Part shown: one piece after another, positions 14,302-16,322 of the stretch | Layout: the number at the start of each line of letters is the position of its first letter | Position numbering within the stretch: position 1 is the stretch's first letter | Assembly: GCA_034437795.1 (NCBI GenBank) | Contig: DAOTTI010000205.1 | Span: 1 to 16,322, forward strand | Source: DAOTTI01 sp034437795 | Lineage (GTDB): Bacteria; Chloroflexota; UBA11872; UBA12225 | Direction: 5' to 3' | DNA: 16,322 nucleotides | Made by a program: the position numbers and the translations under genes | The notes under the pieces: model-generated | Told to the model about the DNA's origin: nothing | Databases searched by the model: none | The model's input: only the letters and a program-made list of their open reading frames with translations

Positions 14302-14357
14302 CCCGGTGTGCCTGCCCGCGCGCTGCTCTCAGCGGGCGCGCGCGCCGTCACACCGGG
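14302..14357 (-). promoter_or_regulatory. Leader RNA inverted repeat overlapping the leader stop codon
   Basis: CCCGGTGTG (14357-14349, - strand) spans the last three leader codons. It is exactly complementary to CACACCGGG (14310-14302), which ends one base before the terminator stem. The 38-base interior holds another GC stem (GCCCGC with GCGGGC). A ribosome finishing the leader would cover the first arm; one stalled at the aromatic codons would leave it free. The hairpin does not itself overlap the terminator, so how it would influence termination is unresolved. Confidence 0.6.
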
Positions 14358-14446
14358 TATCGAAAGTAAAAGTACCAGCCACCGGCGGCAACAGACGGCG
14401 CGACACGCGCGCCGTCCAGGAGCCAACCGCGGGGCGTGGTATCCAT
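14348..14446 (-). CDS. Aromatic leader peptide of the aro operon (attenuation leader)
   Basis: A 32-codon ORF from ATG 14446 to TGA 14348-14350 that ends GGWYFYFRYPV. Residues 24-28 are Trp-Tyr-Phe-Tyr-Phe, followed by Arg and another Tyr, so all three aromatic amino acids are tested in seven codons; one more Trp is at position 8. The ATG lies 15 bases after a consensus -10 box, giving a 5' leader of only 8-9 nt and no Shine-Dalgarno, so initiation would be near-leaderless. The stop is followed 48 bases later by an intrinsic terminator and then by aroF. Classical trp and phe leader peptides are built the same way, with codons for the pathway's end product just before a terminator. The same frame is open back to an ATG at 14557, but that longer version would run through the promoter. 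Confidence 0.75.
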   Translation of the reverse strand: MDTTPRGWLLDGARVAPSVAAGGWYFYFRYPV

Positions 14447-14461
14447 GGTGCTGCTGACCGC

Positions 14462-14490
14462 AGTATAGCCGCTGCCGGCGGGAACGTCAA
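14462..14490 (-). promoter_or_regulatory. Sigma-70 promoter of the aro operon
   Basis: TTGACG (14490-14485), a 17-base spacer and TATACT (14467-14462) on the - strand, with an A-rich AAAAAGGTGA just upstream of the -35. The predicted start is A14455 or G14454. It is the best promoter in the window and the only one found upstream of aroF. Confidence 0.82.
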
Positions 14491-14869
14491 TCACCTTTTT
14501 CGCCGCCTGGCTCCACTGCTGCGTAACCCTTCCAGACGGCGCCAGGGCCCTGGCCATCGCTCCCTCTCCCCGCGCCTCCGCGTCCCCGCGTCAGAGTGGG
14601 GGCCAGTGGGGCCAAGCCGTATGGCCGTCGCCGGCGTCCCAGCGTCCTCACGTCGGAACCAGAGGTGGCCGGGCCAAGCCGCACGGCCGTGGCCGTCGTT
14701 CCCCCTCTCCGCCTCGGAGAGGGAGCGGCGGGGCCAGGGCGCACGGTGGGGCCGGGCGGGGCAGGGGTGCGACGCGGCCCCGGCCGAAGGGGGTGAGGTC
14801 CATCCCCTCCCGGCGCGGCCCCGACCGAAGGGGGTGACGCCCTCTCGTACCCCTTTTGCTCCTGGCAGC
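14491..14869. other. Gene-free, GC-rich repeat tract between the divergent aro leader and CAP gene
   Basis: No frame here has recognisable protein features. It contains a decayed REP palindrome (CCCTCTCCGCCTCGGAGAGGG, about 14703-14723) and imperfect copies of GGGCCAAGCCG near 14611 and 14670. It also has a 23-bp direct repeat with one mismatch at 14774-14796 and 14815-14837 (CCGAAGGGGGTGA core). The tract looks like eroded repeats. Confidence 0.5.
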
Positions 14870-14899
14870 TTGTGCCCCGCGGCGCTCACCCGCTATAGT
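14870..14899 (+). promoter_or_regulatory. Promoter of the CAP-domain gene, leaderless
   Basis: TATAGT at 14894-14899 with a weak TTGTGC at 14870-14875 (18-base spacer). The GTG start follows after eight bases, so the mRNA would begin at or beside the start codon. Confidence 0.55.
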
Positions 14900-14907
14900 T
14901 TGCGCCC

Positions 14908-15561
14908 GTGCCTGACGACATGTGGATGCGCGGCCGGCAGGACATCCGGCGCCGGCTCGCCGCCGGGCTCCTGGCGGCCAGCGCCGCCTCCCTCCTGCTA
15001 CCCAGCCGGGTGCGCGCCGAAGGTGAGGAGGGTGAGCAGGGCCAGCAAGACGGGCCCGCCCAGCACGATGAGCACGCTGCGTCCGCTCCTGATCCTGCGC
15101 CCCCGGACCAGGCTGGCACGCCAGCGGCCGGCGCTGAGCCGGCGCTCACTCCCCTTGAGGCGCAGATCCTGGCGCTGGTCAACGAGGCACGTGTCAGCCG
15201 GAGGATCCACCCCCTGGCGTGGGACCCCCTCATGACCACCGTGGCTCGGGCCCATGCGGCAGACATGGCCGCCCGCGGTGTCGTCAGCCACACCGGCTCA
15301 GACGGCTCCACGCCGGTGCAGCGCCTGCGCCGCGCCGGCGTGCAGTTTCGGTTCGGCTCCGAGAACATCTGGACCTACTGGGGACGAGACCCCGAGCAGG
15401 GGCCGGCCACGATGCACGCCGCGATGATGGCGGAGCCATGGGCCCCCGGCCTGTGGAACCACATCGGCAATATCCTCTACAGCGGCTATCTCCGGATCGG
15501 GGTCGGGATCGTGATCGCCCCCAACGGGGTCCAGTACCTCTGTGAGACGTTCGCAGACTAA
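14908..15561 (+). CDS. Secreted CAP/SCP (YkwD-like) domain protein
   Basis: A 217-residue exported protein. Residues about 11-37 form a signal peptide (arginines, then LAAGLLAASAASLLLPSRVRA), followed by an acidic Gln/Ala/Pro-rich linker to about 80. The CAP domain begins LTPLEAQILALVNEAR and has the usual order: LAWDPLMTTVARAHAADMAARG (H116), VSHTG (H128), SENIW with the conserved Glu, WNHIGNIL with the late His, and RIGVGIVIAPNGVQYLCETFAD at the end. Bacterial members are extracytoplasmic; their activity is mostly unknown. The GTG at 14908 fits a leaderless transcript; ATGs at 14920 and 14926 are alternatives. It is convergent with a sortase gene, and no cell-wall sorting signal is present in it. 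Confidence 0.88.
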   Translation: MPDDMWMRGRQDIRRRLAAGLLAASAASLLLPSRVRAEGEEGEQGQQDGPAQHDEHAASAPDPAPPDQAGTPAAGAEPALTPLEAQILALVNEARVSRRIHPLAWDPLMTTVARAHAADMAARGVVSHTGSDGSTPVQRLRRAGVQFRFGSENIWTYWGRDPEQGPATMHAAMMAEPWAPGLWNHIGNILYSGYLRIGVGIVIAPNGVQYLCETFAD

Positions 15562-15605
15562 CCGGCTCATTCACGGCCTGCCGGAGTTCCCTCACCCTGT
15601 GAGTT

Positions 15606-15685
15606 CCCTCTCCCTGTGGGAGAGGGCCAGGGTGAGGGCTCCTTCGGGTCTCCTCTCCCACAGGCAGAGGGCCAGGGTGAGGCCC
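15606..15685. repeat. Two REP-like palindromes between convergent CAP and sortase genes
   Basis: 15606-15638 is the cleanest copy in the window: CCCTCTCCCTGTGGGAGAGGG then CCAGGGTGAGGG. 15650-15685 is a second unit (TCCTCTCCCACAGGCAGAGGG plus CCAGGGTGAGGCCCC). Their place between two gene ends suits a shared transcription-end structure. The rest of this 265-bp gap shows nothing clear. Confidence 0.8.
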
Positions 15686-15826
15686 CCTCCGGCCATACTG
15701 CTGGCTCATAGCTCAGGCAGTGGCCGGCCATGCGTAGAGGCGCCGCCAGCGCCGGCGGCCACCGCCAGCAGGCTCACCAGCCTCGCGGCGGACGCAACGG
15801 CCGGAAATCGATAGAGGCGCGCAGAT

Positions 15827-16322
15827 TTAACCGACCAGCCGGGCCCGCACGATGATGCGGTGCGTGTCCACGCGGTACGGATAGCACGAGATCAGCGTCG
15901 CCACCGCGTCCTCGGTCGGCTCCATCCATCGCGCGTTCTCTCGACGCTGCGCCTCTGTCGCCCCGTCCTCCCGCACGATGGCCCGCCGCTCGACGCGGTA
16001 GCGAAAGGCCGCTTCCCCTCGGTAGGCGATGATCTCGTCGCCGGGCTGCAGCTCCGGCAGCCGGCGAAAGACCTCGCCCAGAATGTCGTTGTGGCCGGCA
16101 ATGACCATGTTGCCCAGCTCGCCGGCTTCGGCGCTCGACCGCAGCCGGCCGGCGGCGTAGGCCGCCGTCTCCATCTCGCCGCTGGGCAGCACGCCCACCT
16201 CCACCACCTTCGTATCGACCCCAATGCGGGGGATCACCAGCCGGCTGGTCGGCGCCCGCGCCGCCGGAGCCGGCGGCGCGGGCGCGGCGTCTGCTGCAGC
16301 CGGCGCCGGCCCCGAGGCCGGC
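15827..16322 (-). CDS. Sortase (LPXTG-type transpeptidase), N terminus cut by window
   Basis: Sortases cleave sorting signals at the cell surface and attach the protein to an acceptor amine. The visible 165 codons start with an Ala/Pro-rich stalk that reaches the window end, then SRLVIPRIGVDTKVVEVGV, the usual start of the beta-barrel. The catalytic triad is present: His in VIAGHND, Cys in TLISCYPY, and Arg in VDTHRIIVRARL. The Cys motif reads TLISC instead of the common TLxTC. It resembles class D/E-type sortases, but the class is not certain. The membrane anchor must lie beyond the window. No LPXTG-type substrate is encoded in the window. Confidence 0.9.
   Translation of the reverse strand, partial: PASGPAPAAADAAPAPPAPAARAPTSRLVIPRIGVDTKVVEVGVLPSGEMETAAYAAGRLRSSAEAGELGNMVIAGHNDILGEVFRRLPELQPGDEIIAYRGEAAFRYRVERRAIVREDGATEAQRRENARWMEPTEDAVATLISCYPYRVDTHRIIVRARLVG

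Noticed and set aside
14348..14557. A 69-residue protein gene on the - strand covering the leader region, with a GGGGAG site before its ATG
   Set aside because: The consensus promoter at 14490-14462 lies inside this frame, so the transcript would start after its ATG. Only the last 32 codons fit the transcript.
14117..15235. 372-codon open frame on the + strand across the leader region and CAP gene
   Set aside because: Overlaps the terminator, the promoter and the CAP domain in another frame; low-complexity Arg/Pro/Ser sequence.

Overview
The window is a 16.3 kb, very GC-rich stretch of bacterial chromosome, dense in genes and with no mobile-element gene. The mix of a type I-beta DAHP synthase, leaderless-looking promoters, many dispersed CCCTCTCCC/GGGAGAGGG palindromes, a YcgR-like PilZ protein, a CAP-domain protein and a sortase suggests a Chloroflexota-type organism. 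That placement is inference from overall character, not from a marker gene.

Left part (1-3842, + strand): the end of a tryptophan operon, trpF (5' end cut by the window), trpS, trpB, trpA. Tryptophanyl-tRNA synthetase sits inside the biosynthetic operon. trpF overlaps trpS by 41 nt and trpB overlaps trpA by 4 nt; a REP-like palindrome separates trpS from trpB.

Middle-left (3874-7334, - strand): a Maf-type nucleotide pyrophosphatase, a two-helix membrane protein with a double zinc ribbon, a GreA transcript-cleavage factor fused to a recombinase-like SAM/core-binding domain, and a PilZ (c-di-GMP receptor) protein. The pilZ promoter is followed by an unusual leader that carries two exact 32-bp repeats and two tiny ORFs.

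Centre and right (7427-14490, - strand): a shikimate/chorismate operon transcribed right to left, aroF (DAHP synthase), aroA, aroE, aroC, aroK, aroB. It encodes every step from PEP + erythrose-4-phosphate to chorismate except 3-dehydroquinate dehydratase. Upstream of aroF lies the most interesting element of the window: a consensus sigma-70 promoter (TTGACG-N17-TATACT), a 32-codon leader ORF ending in GGWYFYFRYPV (all three aromatic amino acids), and a strong intrinsic terminator between the leader and aroF. This looks like a transcription-attenuation leader that senses Trp, Tyr and Phe together and controls the common aromatic pathway. The pairing that would act as antiterminator could not be resolved by eye.

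Right end (14.5-16.3 kb): a gene-free, repeat-rich 0.4 kb, then a secreted CAP/SCP-domain protein (+) convergent with a sortase (-, cut by the window end), with two REP-like palindromes between them. Together the window supplies chorismate (aro operon) and turns it into Trp and Trp-tRNA (trp operon).
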